Positions 47,316-63,372 of a DNA stretch of 64,000 nucleotides are shown piece by piece; position 1 is the first letter of the stretch, and each line of letters begins with the position of its first letter. The stretch is taken from contig CAXIUT010000230.1 of assembly GCA_964035545.1 (NCBI GenBank), positions 1,674,001 to 1,738,000 on the forward strand, in the 5' to 3' direction. A program made the translations under genes and the position numbers. Under the pieces are notes generated by a model. That model saw nothing but the letters and a program-made list of their open reading frames with translations, was not told the origin of the DNA and searched no databases. Source of the DNA: Bugula neritina (lineage: Eukaryota > Bryozoa > Gymnolaemata > Cheilostomatida > Bugulidae).

Positions 47316-47503
47316 ACTGAAGCATACAGCAACATACTGAAATATACTGCAACATACTGAAATACACTATAACATATTGAAATATACTGCAACATACTGA
47401 AATACACTAAAACATATTGAAACATGCTGTAGCATACTGAAATACACTGCAACAAACTGGTGTATACTGTTATATACAGAAATGTATTGTAACATACTGA
47501 AAT

Positions 47504-50500
47504 ATGCTACAAGATACTGAAATATACTGTAACATACCGAAACGTACGCAACATACTGAAATACGCTGCAACATACTGAAATATACTGCAAGATTCTGCA
47601 ACATACTGAAATACACTGAAATACACTGTAACATATTAAAATACATTGCAAAACATCAAAATATACTGCAACGTACTGAAATATGCTGTAGCGTACTGAA
47701 AGACACTACAACTCACTGAAGGATAGTGTGATATACGGCAATGTACTGCAACATCCCAAATATACTGCAACACACTGAAACATAAGGCAACATACCGAAA
47801 TATACTGCGATGCATTGAAATATACTGCAACATACTAAAATATACTGCAACATACTGCAACATCCTAAAATACACTGTAACATACTGAAATGCACTGCAA
47901 CACTTTGAAAAATACTGCAACATACTTAAACATACGGCAACATACTAAAATACACTATAACATATTGAAATATACTGCAACATACTGAAATACACTATAA
48001 CATATTGAAATATACTGCAACGTACTGAATTACACTCTAACAAACTGAAATATGCTGTAGCATACTGAATTACACTGCAACACACTGAAGTATACTGTAA
48101 TATACTGAAATGTACTGCGACATACTGAATTATATTGCAACATACTGCAACATACTGAAATACACTGTAACATAATGAAATATGCTGTAGAACACTGAAA
48201 TACACTGCAACACACTGAAGTATACTGTAATATACTGAAATGTACTGCAACATACTGGAATATACTGTAACACACTGAAATATACTCTAACACACCGAAA
48301 TACACTGTAACATACTGAAATAAACTGCAACATACTACAACATACTGAATTACACTTGAACATAATGAAATACACTGAAATACATTGAAATATACTGCAA
48401 CATACCGAAATGAATGGTACACTAGTGAAATATACTGTAACATAATGAAACATACCGGAACATACTGCAACATAATAAAATATACTGTAACACACTGAAA
48501 TATGCTACAAGATACTGAAATATACTGCAACATACTGAAACGTACGCGACATCCTAAAATACACGGTAACATACTGAAATACACTGCAACACCTTGAAAA
48601 ATACTGCAACATACTTAAACATACGGCAACATACTAAAATACACTATAACATATTGAAATATACTGCAACATACTGAAATACACTATAACATATTTAAAT
48701 ATACTGCAACATACTGAATTACACTCTAACAAACTGAAATATGCTGTAGCATACTGAATTACACTGCAACACACTAAAGTATACTGTAATATACTGAAAT
48801 GTGCTGCGACATACTGAATTATACTGCAACATACTGCAACATACTGAAATACACTGTAACATAATGAAATATGCTGTAGCACACTGAAATACACTGCAAC
48901 ACACTGAAGTATACTGTAATATACTGAAATGTACTGCAACATACTGGAATATACTGTAACACACTGAAATATACTCTAACATACCGAAATACACTGTAAC
49001 ACACTGAAATAAACTGCAACATACTGCAACATACTGAATTACATTTGAACATAATGATATACACTGAAACACATTGAAATATACTGCAACATACCGAAAT
49101 GAATGGTAAACTAGTGAAATATACCGTAACATAATGAAACATACCGGAACATACTGCAACATAATAAAATATACTGTAACACACTGAAATATGCTACAAG
49201 ATACTGAAATAAACTGCAACATACTGCAACATACTGCAACATACTGAAATACACTGCAACACCTTGAAAAATACTGCAACATACTTAAACATACGGCAAC
49301 ATACTAAAATACACTATAACATATTGAAATATACTGCAGCATACTAAAATACACTAAAACATATTGAAATATGCTGTAGCATACTGAAATATACTGCCAC
49401 ACACTGAAGTATACTGTAATATACAGAAATGTACTGTAACATACTGTAACATACTGAAACATATGGCAACATACTGAAATGTACTGCAACATACTGAATT
49501 ATACTGCAACAAAGTGCAACGTACTGAAATACACTGTAACATATTGAAATACACTGCGACACATTGAAATATACTGCAACATACTGAAACACACTGCAAC
49601 ATACCTAAATATACTGCAACATACTGAATTACACTATAACATATTGAAATATACTGCAACATACTGAATTACACTTTAACATACAGAAATGACTGTAACA
49701 TACTGAAATATACTGTAACACACTGAAACATACTCTAACATACTGAAATAGACTGTAACATACTGAAATATACTGCAACATACTGAAATGTACTGCAACA
49801 TACTGAGGTATACTGCAACATAGTGCAATGTACTGAAATACACTGTAACATACTTAAATACACTGCAACACATTGAAATATACTGCAACATAACGAAATA
49901 AATGGTGAACTAGTGGAATATACTGTAACACAATGAAATTGACTTCAAGATACTGAAATATACTGTAACATACTGAAATGTGCTGCCACATACTGGAACA
50001 TACGGCAACATACCGAAATAAACTGTGACACGTTGAAAATTACTGCAACATACTGAAATATACTGCAAGTGGTGCAACATACTGAAATACATTGTGACAC
50101 ATTGAAATACACTGCAACATACCGCAACATACCACAACATACTGAAATATACTGCGACGCAATAAAATATACTGCAACATACTGAAGTATACTGCAACAT
50201 ACTGCAACATACTAAAATACACTGCAACATACTGAAATATATAGCAACACATTAAAACATACTGCAACATACTGAAACGTACTGCAACATACTGAAATAT
50301 ACTGCAACATACTGAAATACTCTATAACATATTGAAATATACTGCAACATACTGAATTACACTCTAACATACTGAAATATGCTGTAGCATACTGAAATAC
50401 ACTGCAACACATTGAAATATACTGCAGCATACCGAAATGAATGGTAAACTAACGAAATAAACTGTAACATAACTAAACATACCGGAACATACTGCAACAT

Positions 50501-53500
50501 AATAAAATATACTGTAACACACTGAAATATACTGCAAGATACTGAAATTTACTGCAACATACTGAAATGTACGCAAAATACTGAAATACGCTGCAACATA
50601 CAGTAATATACTGCAAGATACTGCAAAACACTGAGTACACTGTGTCATACTGAAATACACTGAAAAATATTGATATACACTGCAACACATTGAAATATAC
50701 TGCAAAACACTTAAACATAAGGCAACATACTGAAATATACTGCGACACATTGAAATATACTGCAACATACTAAAATATACTCCAACATACTGCAACTTTC
50801 TAAAATACACTGTAACATACTGAAATACACTGCATTACATTGAAAATTACTGCAACATACTGAAGCATACGGCAACATACTGAAATATACTGCAAAATAC
50901 TGAAATACACTATAACATATTGAAATATACTGCAAAATACTGAAATACACTAAAACATATTGAAATATGCTGTAGCATATTGAAATACACTGCAACAAAC
51001 TGGTGTATACTGTTATATACAGAAATGTACTGCGACATACTGAATTATACTGCAACATACTGCAACATACTGAAATACACTGTAACATAATGAAATATGC
51101 TGTAGCACACTGAAATACACTGCAACACACTGAAGTATACTGTAATATACTGAAATGTACTGCAACATACTGGAATATACTGTAACACACCGAAATATAC
51201 TCTAACACCGAAATACACTGTAACATACTGAAATAAACTACAACATACTGCAACATACCGAATTACATTTGAACATAATGAAATACACTGAAACACATTG
51301 AAATATACTGCAACATACCGAAATGAATGGTAAACTAGTGAAGTATACTGTAACATAATGAAATTGACCGCAAGATACTGAAATATACTGTAACATACTG
51401 AAATACGCTGCCACACACTGAAACATACGGCAACCTACCGAATTATACTGCGACACGTTGAAAAATACTGCAACATACTGAATTATACTGCAAGACACTG
51501 CAACATACTGAAATACACTGTAACATATTAAAATACATTGCAAAACGTCGAAATATACTGCAACATACTGAAATATGCTGTAGCATACTGAAAGACACTA
51601 CAACTCACTGAAGGATAGTTTGATATACGCAAATGTACTGCATCATGCCTAAATATACTGCAACACACTGAAACATAAGGCAACATACTGAAATATACTA
51701 CGATGCATTGAAATATACTGCAACATACTAAAATATACTGCAACATACTGCAACATCCTAAAATACACTGTAACATACTGAAATACACTGCAACACCTTG
51801 AAAAATACTGCAACATACTTAAACATACAGCAACATACTAAAATACACTATAACATATTGAAATATACTGCAACATACTGAAATACACTGTAACATATTG
51901 AAATATGCTGTAGCATACTGAAATATACTGCCACACACTGAAGTATACTGTAATATACAGAAACGTACTGTAACATACTGTAACATACAGAAACATACGG
52001 CAACATACTGAAATGTACTGCAACATACTGAAATATACTGAAATACACTGTAACATAATGAAATATGCTGTAGCACACTGAAATACACTGCAACACACTG
52101 AAGTATACTGTAATATAGAGAAATGTACTGTAACATACTGAAACACACGGCAACATACTGAAATGTACTGCAACATACTGAAATATACTGCAACATACTG
52201 CAACATACTGAATTACACTTGAACATAATAAAATACACTGAAACACATTGAAATATACTGCAACATACCGAAATGAATGGTAAACTAGTGAAATATACTG
52301 TAACATAATGAAACATACCGGAACATACTGCAACATAATAAAATATACTGTAACACACTGAAATATGCTACAAGATACTGAAATATACTGCAACATACTG
52401 AAACGTACGCGACATCCTAAAATACACTGTAACATACTGAAATACACTGCAACACCTTGAAAAATACTGCAACATACTTAAACATACGGCAACATACTAA
52501 AATACACTATAACATATTGAAATATACTGCAACATACTGAAATACAATATAACATATTGAAAAATACTGCAACATACTGAGTTACACTCTAACAAACTGA
52601 AATATGCTGTAGCATACTGAATTACACTGCAACACACTGAAGTATACTGTAATATACTGAAATGTACTGCGACATACTGAATTATACTGCAACATACTGC
52701 AACATACTGAAATACACTGCAACACACTGAAGTATACTGTAATATACTGAAATGTTATGCAACGTACTGAAAAATAATGCAACGCGTTGAATTACACTAT
52801 AACATATTGAAATATACCGCAACATACTGAAATGTAGTGTCATATACAGAAATGAACTGTAACATACTGAAATATACTGTAACACACTGAAACATACTCT
52901 AACATAACGAAATACACTGTAACATACTGAAATATACTGCAACATACTGAAATGTACTGCAACATACTGAAATATACTGCAACATACTGAATTACACTAT
53001 AACATATTGAAATATACTGCAACATACTGAATTACACTTTAACATACTGAAATAGGCTGTAGCATACTGAATTACACTCTAACATACTGAAATATGCTCT
53101 AGCATACTGAAATACACTGCAACACAGTGAAGTATACTGTAATACACTGAAATGTACTGCAACATACTGAATTATACTGCAACATACTGCAACATACTGG
53201 AACACACTGTAACATAATGAAATATGCTGTAGGACACTGAAATACACTGCAATACCCTGAAGTATACTGTAATATACTGAAATGTTATGCAACGTACTGA
53301 AAAATAATGCAACGCGTTGAATTACACTATAACATATTGAAATATACCGCAACATACTGAAATGTAGTGTAATATACAGAAATGAACAGTAACATACTGA
53401 AATATACTGTAACACACTGAAACATACTCTAACATACCGAAATACACTGTAACATACTGAAATATACTGCAACATACTGAAATGTACTGCAACATACTGA

Positions 53501-54671
53501 AGTATGCTGCAACATAGTGCAACGCACTGAAATACACTGTAACATACTGAAATACACTGCAACACATTGAAATATACTGCAACATAACGAAATAAATGGT
53601 GAACTAGTGGAATATACTGTAACACAATGAAATTGACTGCAAGATGCTGAAATATACTGTAACATACTGAAATACCCTGCCACATACTGAAACATCTGAC
53701 AACATACCGAAAAAAACTGCGACACGTTGAAAATTACTGCAACATACTAAAATATACTGCAAGTGGTGCAACATACTGAAATACATTGTGACACACTGAA
53801 ATACACTGCAACTTACTGCAACATACCACAACATACTGAAATATACTGCGACGCATTAAAATAGACTGCAACATACTGAAATATACTGCAACATACTGCA
53901 ACATACTAAAATACACTGCAACATACTGAAATACATTGCAACACATTAAAACATACTGCAACATACTGAAACGTATTGCAACATACTGAAATATACTGAA
54001 ATACACTGTAACATAATGAAATATGCTGTAGCACACTGAAATACACTGCAACACACTGAAGTATACTGTAATATAGAGAAATGTACTGTAACATACTGAA
54101 ACACACGGCAACATACTGAAATGTACTGCAACATACTGAAATATACTGCAACATACTGAATTACACTTGAACATAATGAAATACACTGAAACACATTGAA
54201 ATATACTGCAACATACCGAAATGAATGGTAAACTAGTGAAATATACTGTAACATAATGAAACATACCGGAACATGCTGCAACATAATAAAATGTACTGTA
54301 ACACACTGAAATATGCTACAAGATACTGAAATATACTGCAACATACTGAAACGTACGCGACATCCTAAAATACACTGTAACATACTGAAATACACTGCAA
54401 CACCTTGAAAAATACTGCAACATACTTAAACATACGGCAACATACTAAAATACACTATAACATATTGAAATATACTGCAACATACTGAAGCATACGGCAA
54501 CATACTGAAATATACTGCAACATACTGAAATACACTATAACATATTGAAATATACTGCAACATACTGAAATACACTAAAACATATTGAAACATGCTGTAG
54601 CATACTGAAATACACTGCAACAAACTGGTGTATACTGTTATATACAGAAATGTATTGTAACATACTGAAAT
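47504..54671 (+). repeat. 7168-bp chimeric higher-order unit, copy 2
   Basis: Second full copy, in step with copy 1 throughout, with rare single-base differences (for example GAATTATACTGC near 49497 where copy 1 has GAAATATACTGC). It includes the 689-bp duplication (47919 and 48608) and D segment copy 3 (about 49247-54483). Confidence 0.85.
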
Positions 54672-55665
54672 ATGCTACAAGATACTGAAATATACTGTAA
54701 CATACCGAAACGTACGCAACATACTGAAATACGCTGCAACATACTGAAATATACTGCAAGATTCTGCAACATACTGAAATACACTGAAATACACTGTAAC
54801 ATATTAAAATACATTGCAAAACATCAAAATATACTGCAACGTACTGAAATATGCTGTAGCGTACTGAAAGACACTACAACTCACTGAAGGATAGTGTGAT
54901 ATACGGCAATGTACTGCAACATCCCAAATATACTGCAACACACTGAAACATAAGGCAACATACCGAAATATACTGCGATGCATTGAAATATACTGCAACA
55001 TACTAAAATATACTGCAACATACTGCAACATCCTAAAATACACTGTAACATACTGAAATACACTGCAACATACTACAACATACTGAATTACACTTGAACA
55101 TAATGAAATACACTGAAATACATTGAAATATACTGCAACATACCGAAATGAATGGTACACTAGTGAAATATACTGTAACATAATGAAACATACCGGAACA
55201 TACTGCAACATAATAAAATATACTGTAACACACTGAAATATGCTACAAGATACTGAAATATACTGCAACATACTGAAACGTACGCGACATCCTAAAATAC
55301 ACTGTAACATACTGAAATACACTGCAACACCTTGAAAAATACTGCAACATACTTAAACATACGGCAACATACTAAAATACACTATAACATATTGAAATAT
55401 ACTGCAACATACTGAAATACACTATAACATATTTAAATATACTGCAACATACTGAATTACACTCTAACAAACTGAAATATGCTGTAGCATACTGAATTAC
55501 ACTGCAACACACTAAAGTATACTGTAATATACTGAAATGTGCTGCGACATACTGAATTATACTGCAACATACTGCAACATACTGAAATACACTGTAACAT
55601 AATGAAATATGCTGTAGCACACTGAAATACACTGCAACACACTGAAGTATACTGTAATATACTGA
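54672..55665 (+). repeat. 7168-bp unit, truncated third copy
   Basis: The sequence follows the 7168-bp unit to about 55065, then skips roughly 435 bp (from the ACTGTAACATACTGAAAT context straight to CATACTACAACATACTG, equivalent to 48330). It continues to about 55665, where it jumps to sequence equivalent to 52750 in D copy 3 or 34140 in E cluster 1. The copy is therefore a deletion derivative joined to the second E cluster. Confidence 0.78.
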
Positions 55666-58600
55666 AATGTTATGCAACGTACTGAAAAATAATGCAACGC
55701 GTTGAATTACACTATAACATATTGAAATATACCGCAACATACTGAAATGTAGTGTCATATACAGAAATGAACTGTAACATACTGAAATATACTGTAACAC
55801 ACTGAAACATACTCTAACATAACGAAATACACTGTAACATACTGAAATATACTGCAACATACTGAAATGTACTGCAACATACTGAAATATACTGCAACAT
55901 ACTGAATTACACTATAACATATTGAAATATACTGCAACATACTGAATTACACTTTAACATACTGAAATAGGCTGTAGCATACTGAATTACACTCTAACAT
56001 ACTGAAATATGCTCTAGCATACTGAAATACACTGCAACACAGTGAAGTATACTGTAATACACTGAAATGTACTGCAACATACTGAATTATACTGCAACAT
56101 ACTGCAACATACTGGAACACACTGTAACATAATGAAATATGCTGTAGGACACTGAAATACACTGCAATACCCTGAAGTATACTGTAATATACTGAAATGT
56201 TATGCAACGTACTGAAAAATAATGCAACGCGTTGAATTACACTATAACATATTGAAATATACCGCAACATACTGAAATGTAGTGTAATATACAGAAATGA
56301 ACAGTAACATACTGAAATATACTGTAACACACTGAAACATACTCTAACATACCGAAATACACTGTACCATACTGAAATATACTGCAACATACTGAAATGT
56401 ACTGCAACATACTGAAGTATGCTGCAACATAGTGCAACGCACTGAAATACACTGTAACATACTGAAATACACTGCAACACATTGAAATATACTGCAACAT
56501 AACGAAATAAATGGTGAACTAGTGGAATATACTGTAACACAATGAAATTGACTGCAAGATGCTGAAATATACTGTAACATACTGAAATACCCTGCCACAT
56601 ACTGAAACATCTGACAACATACCGAAAAAAACTGCGACACGTTGAAAATTACTGCAACATACTGAAATATACTGCAAGTGGTGCAACATACTGAAATACA
56701 TTGTGACACACTGAAATACACTGCAACTTACTGCAACATACCACATCATACTGAAATATACTGCGACGCATTAAAATAGACTGCAACATACTGAAATATA
56801 CTGCAACATACTGCAACATACTAAAATACACTGCAACATACTGAAATACATTGCAACACATTAAAACATACTGCAACATACTGAAACGTACTGCAACATA
56901 CTGAAATATACTGCAACATACTGAAATACTCTATAACATATTGAAATATATTGCAACATACTGAATTACACTCTAACATACTGAAATATGCTGTAGCATA
57001 CTGAAATACACTGCAACACATTGAAATATACTGGAACATACCGAAATGAATGGTAAACTAGTGAAATATACTGTAACATAATGAAACATACCGAAACATA
57101 CTGCAACATAATAAAATATAATGTAACACACTGCATTATGCTACAAGATACTGAAATATACTGTAACATACTGAAACGTTCGCAACATACTGAAATACGC
57201 TGCAACATACTGATATATACTGCAAGATACTGCAACATATTGAAATACACTATAACACACTGAAATACACTGCAACATACTGAAATACACTGTAACACAT
57301 TGAAATACGTTGCAAGACATCGGAATATACTGCAACATACTGAAATATGCTGTAGCATACTGAAAGACACTACAACTCACTGAAGGATAGTGTGATATAC
57401 GGAAATGTACTGCATCATGCCCAAATATACTGCAACAAACTGAAACATAAGACAACATACTGAAATATACTACGATGCATTGAAATATACTGCAACATAC
57501 TAAAATATACTGCAACATACTGCAACATCCTAAAATACACTGTAACATACTGAAATACACTGCAACACCTTGAAAAATACTGCAACATACTTAAACATAC
57601 AGCAACATACTAAAAAACACTATAACATATTGAAATATACAGCAACATACTGAAATACACTGTAACATATTGAAATATGCTGTAGCATACTGAAATATAC
57701 TGCCACACACTGAAGTATACTGTAATATACAGAAACGTACTGTAACATACTGTAACATACTGAAACATACGGCAACATACTAAAATGTACTGCAACATAC
57801 TGAAATATACGGAAATACACTGTAACATAATGAAATACATTGCAACACATTATAACATACTGCAACATACTGAAACGTACTGCAACATACTGAAATATAC
57901 TGAAATACACTGTAACATAATGAAATATGCTGTAGCACACTGAAATACACTGCAACACACTGAAGTATACTGTAATATAGAGAAATGTACTGTAACATAC
58001 TGAAACACACGGCAACATACTGAAATGTACTGCAACATACTGAAATATACTGCAACATACTGCAACATACTGAATTACACTTGAACATAATGAAATACAC
58101 TGAAACACATTGAAATATAGTGCAACATACCGAAATGAATGGTAAACTAGTGAAATATACTGTAACATAATGAAACATACCGGAACATACTGCAACATAA
58201 TAAAATGTACTGTAACACACTGAAATATGCTACAAGATACTGAAATATACTGCAACATACTGAAACGTACGCGACATCCTAAAATACACTGTAACATACT
58301 GAAATACACTGCAACACCTTGAAAAATACTGCAACATACTTGAACATACGGCAACATACTAAAATACACTATAACATATTGAAATATACTGCAACATACT
58401 GAAATACACTATACCATATTGAAAAATACTGCAACATACTGAATTACACTCTAACAAACTGAAATATGCTGTAGCATACTGAATTACACTGCAACACACT
58501 GAAGTATACTGTAATATACTGAAATGTACTGCGACATACTGAATTATACTGCAACATACTGCAACATACTGAAATACACTGCAACACACTGAAGTATACT

Positions 58601-61600
58601 GTAATATACTGAAATGTTATGCAACGTACTGAAAAATAATGCAACGCGTTGAATTACACTATAACATATTGAAATATACCGCAACATGCTGAAATGTAGT
58701 GTAATATACAGAAATGAACTGTAACATACTGAAATATACTGTAACACACTGAAACATACGCTAACATAACGAAATACACTGTAACATACTGAAATATACT
58801 GCAACATACTGAAATGTACTGCAACATACTGAAATATACTGCAACATACTGAATTACACTATAACATATTGCAATATACTGCAACATACTGAATTACACT
58901 TTAACATACTGAAATAGGCTGTAGCATACTGAATTACACTCTAACATACTGAAATATGCTCTAGCATACTGAAATACACTGCAACACAGTGAAGTATACT
59001 GTAATACACTGAAATGTACTGCAACATACTGAATTATACTGTAACATACTGCAACATACTGGAACACACTGTAACATAATGAAATATGCTGTAGGACACT
59101 GAAATACACTGCAACACCCTGAAGTATACTGTAATATACTGAAATGTTATGCAACGTACTGAAAAATATTGCAACGCGTTGAATTACACTATAACATATT
59201 GAAATATACCGCAACATACTGAAATGTAGTGTAATATACAGAATTGAACTGTAACATACTGAAATATACTGTAACACACTGAAACATACTCTAACATAAC
59301 GAAATACACTGTAATATACTGAAATATACTGCAACAAACTGAAATGTACTGCAACATACTGAAGTATACTGCAACATAGTGCAACGTACTGAAATACACT
59401 GTAACATACTGAAATACACTGCAACACATTGAAATATACTGCAACATAACGAAATAAATGGTGAACTAGTGGAATATACTGTAACACAATGAAATTGACT
59501 GCAAGATGCTGAAACATACTGTAACATACTGAAATACCCTGCCACATACTGAAACATACGGCAACATACAGAAATAAACTGCGACACGTTGATAATTACT
59601 GCAACATACTGAAATATACTGCAAGTGGTGCAACATACTGAAATACATTGTGACACACTGAAATACACTGCAACTTACTGCAACATACCACAACATACTG
59701 AAATATACTGCGACGCATTAAAATAGACTGCAACATACTGAAATATACTGCAACATACTGCAACATACTAAAATACACTGCAACATACTGAAATACATTG
59801 CAACACATTAAAACATACTGCAACATACTGAAACGTACTGCAACATACTGAAATATACTGCAACATACTGAAATACTCTATAACATATTGAAATATATTG
59901 CAACATACTGAATTACACTCTAACATACTGAAATATGCTGTAGCATACTGAAATACACTGCAACACATTGAAATATACTGGAACATACCGAAATGAATGG
60001 TAAACTAGTGAAATATACTGTAACATAATGAAACATACCGAAACATACTGCAACATAATAAAATATAATGTAACACACTGCATTATGCTACAAGATACTG
60101 AAATATACTGTAACATACTGAAACGTTCGCAACATATTGAAATACGCTGCAACATACTGATATATACTGCAAGATACTGCAACATATTGAAATACACTAT
60201 AACACACTGAAATACACTGCAACATACTGAAATACACTGTAACACATTGAAATACGTTGCAAGACATCGGAATATACTGCAACATACTGAAATATGCTGT
60301 AGCATACTGAAAGACACTACAACTCACTGAAGGATAGTGTGATATACGGAAATGTACTGCATCATGCCCAAATATACTGCAACAAACTGAAACATAAGAC
60401 AACATACTGAAATATACTACGATGCATTGAAATATACTGCAACATACTAAAATATACTGCAACATACTGCAACATCCTAAAATACACTGTAACATACTGA
60501 AATACACTGCAACACCTTGAAAAATACTGCAACATACTTAAACATACAGCAACATACTAAAAAACACTATAACATATTGAAATATACAGCAACATACTGA
60601 AATACACTGTAACATATTGAAATATGCTGTAGCATACTGAAATATACTGCCACACACTGAAGTATACTGTAATATACAGAAACGTACTGTAACATACTGT
60701 AACATACTGAAACATACGGCAACATACTAAAATGTACTGCAACATACTGAAATATACGGAAATACACTGTAACATAATGAAATACATTGCAACACATTAT
60801 AACATACTGCAACATACTGAAACGTACTGCAACATACTGAAATATACTGAAATACACTGTAACATAATGAAATATGCTGTAGCACACTGAAATACACTGC
60901 AACACACTGAAGTATACTGTAATATAGAGAAATGTACTGTAACATACTGAAACACACGGCAACATACTGAAATGTACTGCAACATACTGAAATATACTGC
61001 AACATACTGCAACATACTGAATTACACTTGAACATAATGAAGTACACTGAAACACATTGAAATATAGTGCAACATACCGAAATGAATGGTAAACTAGTGA
61101 AATATACTGTAACATAATGAAACATACCGGAACATACTGCAACATAATAAAATGTACTGTAACACACTGAAATATGCTACAAGATACTGAAATATACTGC
61201 AACATACTGAAACGTACGCGACATCCTAAAATACACTGTAACATACTGAAATACACTGCAACACCTTGAAAAATACTGCAACATACTTGAACATACGGCA
61301 ACATACTAAAATACACTATAACATATTGAAATATACTGCAACATACTGAAATACACTATAACATATTGAAAAATACTGCAACATACTGAATTACACTCTA
61401 ACAAACTGAAATATGCTGTAGCATACTGAATTACACTGCAACACACTGAAGTATACTGTAATATACTGAAATGTACTGCGACATACTGAATTATACTGCA
61501 ACATACTGCAACATACTGAAATACACTGCAACACACTGAAGTATACTGTAATATACTGAAATGTTATGCAACGTACTGAAAAATAATGCAACGCGTTGAA

Positions 61601-63372
61601 TTACACTATAACATATTGAAATATACCGCAACATGCTGAAATGTAGTGTAATATACAGAAATGAACTGTAACATACTGAAATATACTGTAACACACTGAA
61701 ACATACGCTAACATAACGAAATACACTGTAACATACTGAAATATACTGCAACATACTGAAATGTACTGCAACATACTGAAATATACTGCAACATACTGAA
61801 TTACACTATAACATATTGCAATATACTGCAACATACTGAATTACACTTTAACATACTGAAATAGGCTGTAGCATACTGAATTACACTCTAACATACTGAA
61901 ATATGCTCTAGCATACTGAAATACACTGCAACACAGTGAAGTATACTGTAATACACTGAAATGTACTGCAACATACTGAATTATACTGTAACATACTGCA
62001 ACATACTGGAACACACTGTAACATAATGAAATATGCTGTAGGACACTGAAATACACTGCAACACCCTGAAGTATACTGTAATATACTGAAATGTTATGCA
62101 ACGTACTGAAAAATATTGCAACGCGTTGAATTACACTATAACATATTGAAATATACCGCAACATACTGAAATGTAGTGTAATATACAGAATTGAACTGTA
62201 ACATACTGAAATATACTGTAACACACTGAAACATACTCTAACATAACGAAATACACTGTAATATACTGAAATATACTGCAACAAACTGAAATGTACTGCA
62301 ACATACTGAAGTATACTGCAACATAGTGCAACGTACTGAAATACACTGTAACATACTGAAATACACTGCAACACATTGAAATATACTGCAACATAACGAA
62401 ATAAATGGTGAACTAGTGGAATATACTGTAACACAATGAAATTGACTGCAAGATGCTGAAACATACTGTAACATACTGAAATACCCTGCCACATACTGAA
62501 ACATACGGCAACATACCGAAATAAACTGCGACACGTTGATAATTACTGCAACATACTGAAATATACTGCAAGTGGTGCAACATACTGAAATACATTGTGA
62601 CACACTGAAATACACTGCAACTTACTGCAACATACCACAACATACTGAAATATACTGCGACGCATTAAAATAGACTGCAACATACTGAAATATACTGCAA
62701 CATACTGCAACATACTAAAATACACTGCAACATACTGAAATACATTGCAACACATTAAAGCATACTGCAACATACTGAAACGTACTGCAACATACTGAAA
62801 TATACTGCGACATACTGAAATACTCTATAACATATTGAAATATACTGCAACATACTGAATTACACTCTAACATACTGAAATATGCTGCAGCATACTGAAA
62901 TACACTGCAACACATTGAAATATACTGCAACATACCGAAATGAATGGTAAACTAGTGAAATATACTGTAACATAATGAAACATACCGGAACATACTGCAA
63001 CATAATAAAATATACTGTAACACACTGCATTATGCTACAAGATACTGAAATATACTGTAACATACTGAAACGTTCGCAACATACTGAAATACGCTGCAAC
63101 ATACTGATATATACTGCAAGATACTGCAACATATTGAAATACACTATAACACACTGAAATACACTGCAACATACTGAAATACACTGTAACACATTGAAAT
63201 ACATTGCAAAACATCGAAATATACTGCAACATACTGAAATATGCTGTAGCATACTGAAAGACACTACAACTCTCTGAAAGATAGTGTGATATACGGAAAT
63301 GTACTGCAACATGCCCAAATATACTGCAACACACTGAAACACAAGGCAACATACTGAAATATACTGCGACAC
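55665..63372 (+). repeat. E cluster 2: E units at 55947, 58894 and 61841
   Basis: Units phased on the ACTTTAACATACTGAAATAG motif start at 55947, 58894 and 61841 (spacing 2947 and 2947); the third is partial. The first has the subtype of 34423 and the next two have the subtype of 37370. Cluster 2 is therefore cluster 1 with one extra 2947-bp unit. Palindromes lie at 55695, 56225, 58642, 59172, 61589 and 62119. Confidence 0.85.

Larger units (their letters stand above)
40336..47503 (+). repeat. 7168-bp chimeric higher-order unit, copy 1
   Basis: The phase is arbitrary and set on a recognisable plus-strand landmark (ATGCTACAAGATACTG) that recurs at 47504 and 54672, exactly 7168 bp apart. The unit joins the end of an A5-like fragment, a C-like section (from about 40440), a diverged 689-bp duplication (about 40751-42120), the D segment (about 42079-47315), and re-entry to A-like sequence. 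Similarity between copies reaches left to about 40205. Confidence 0.85.
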
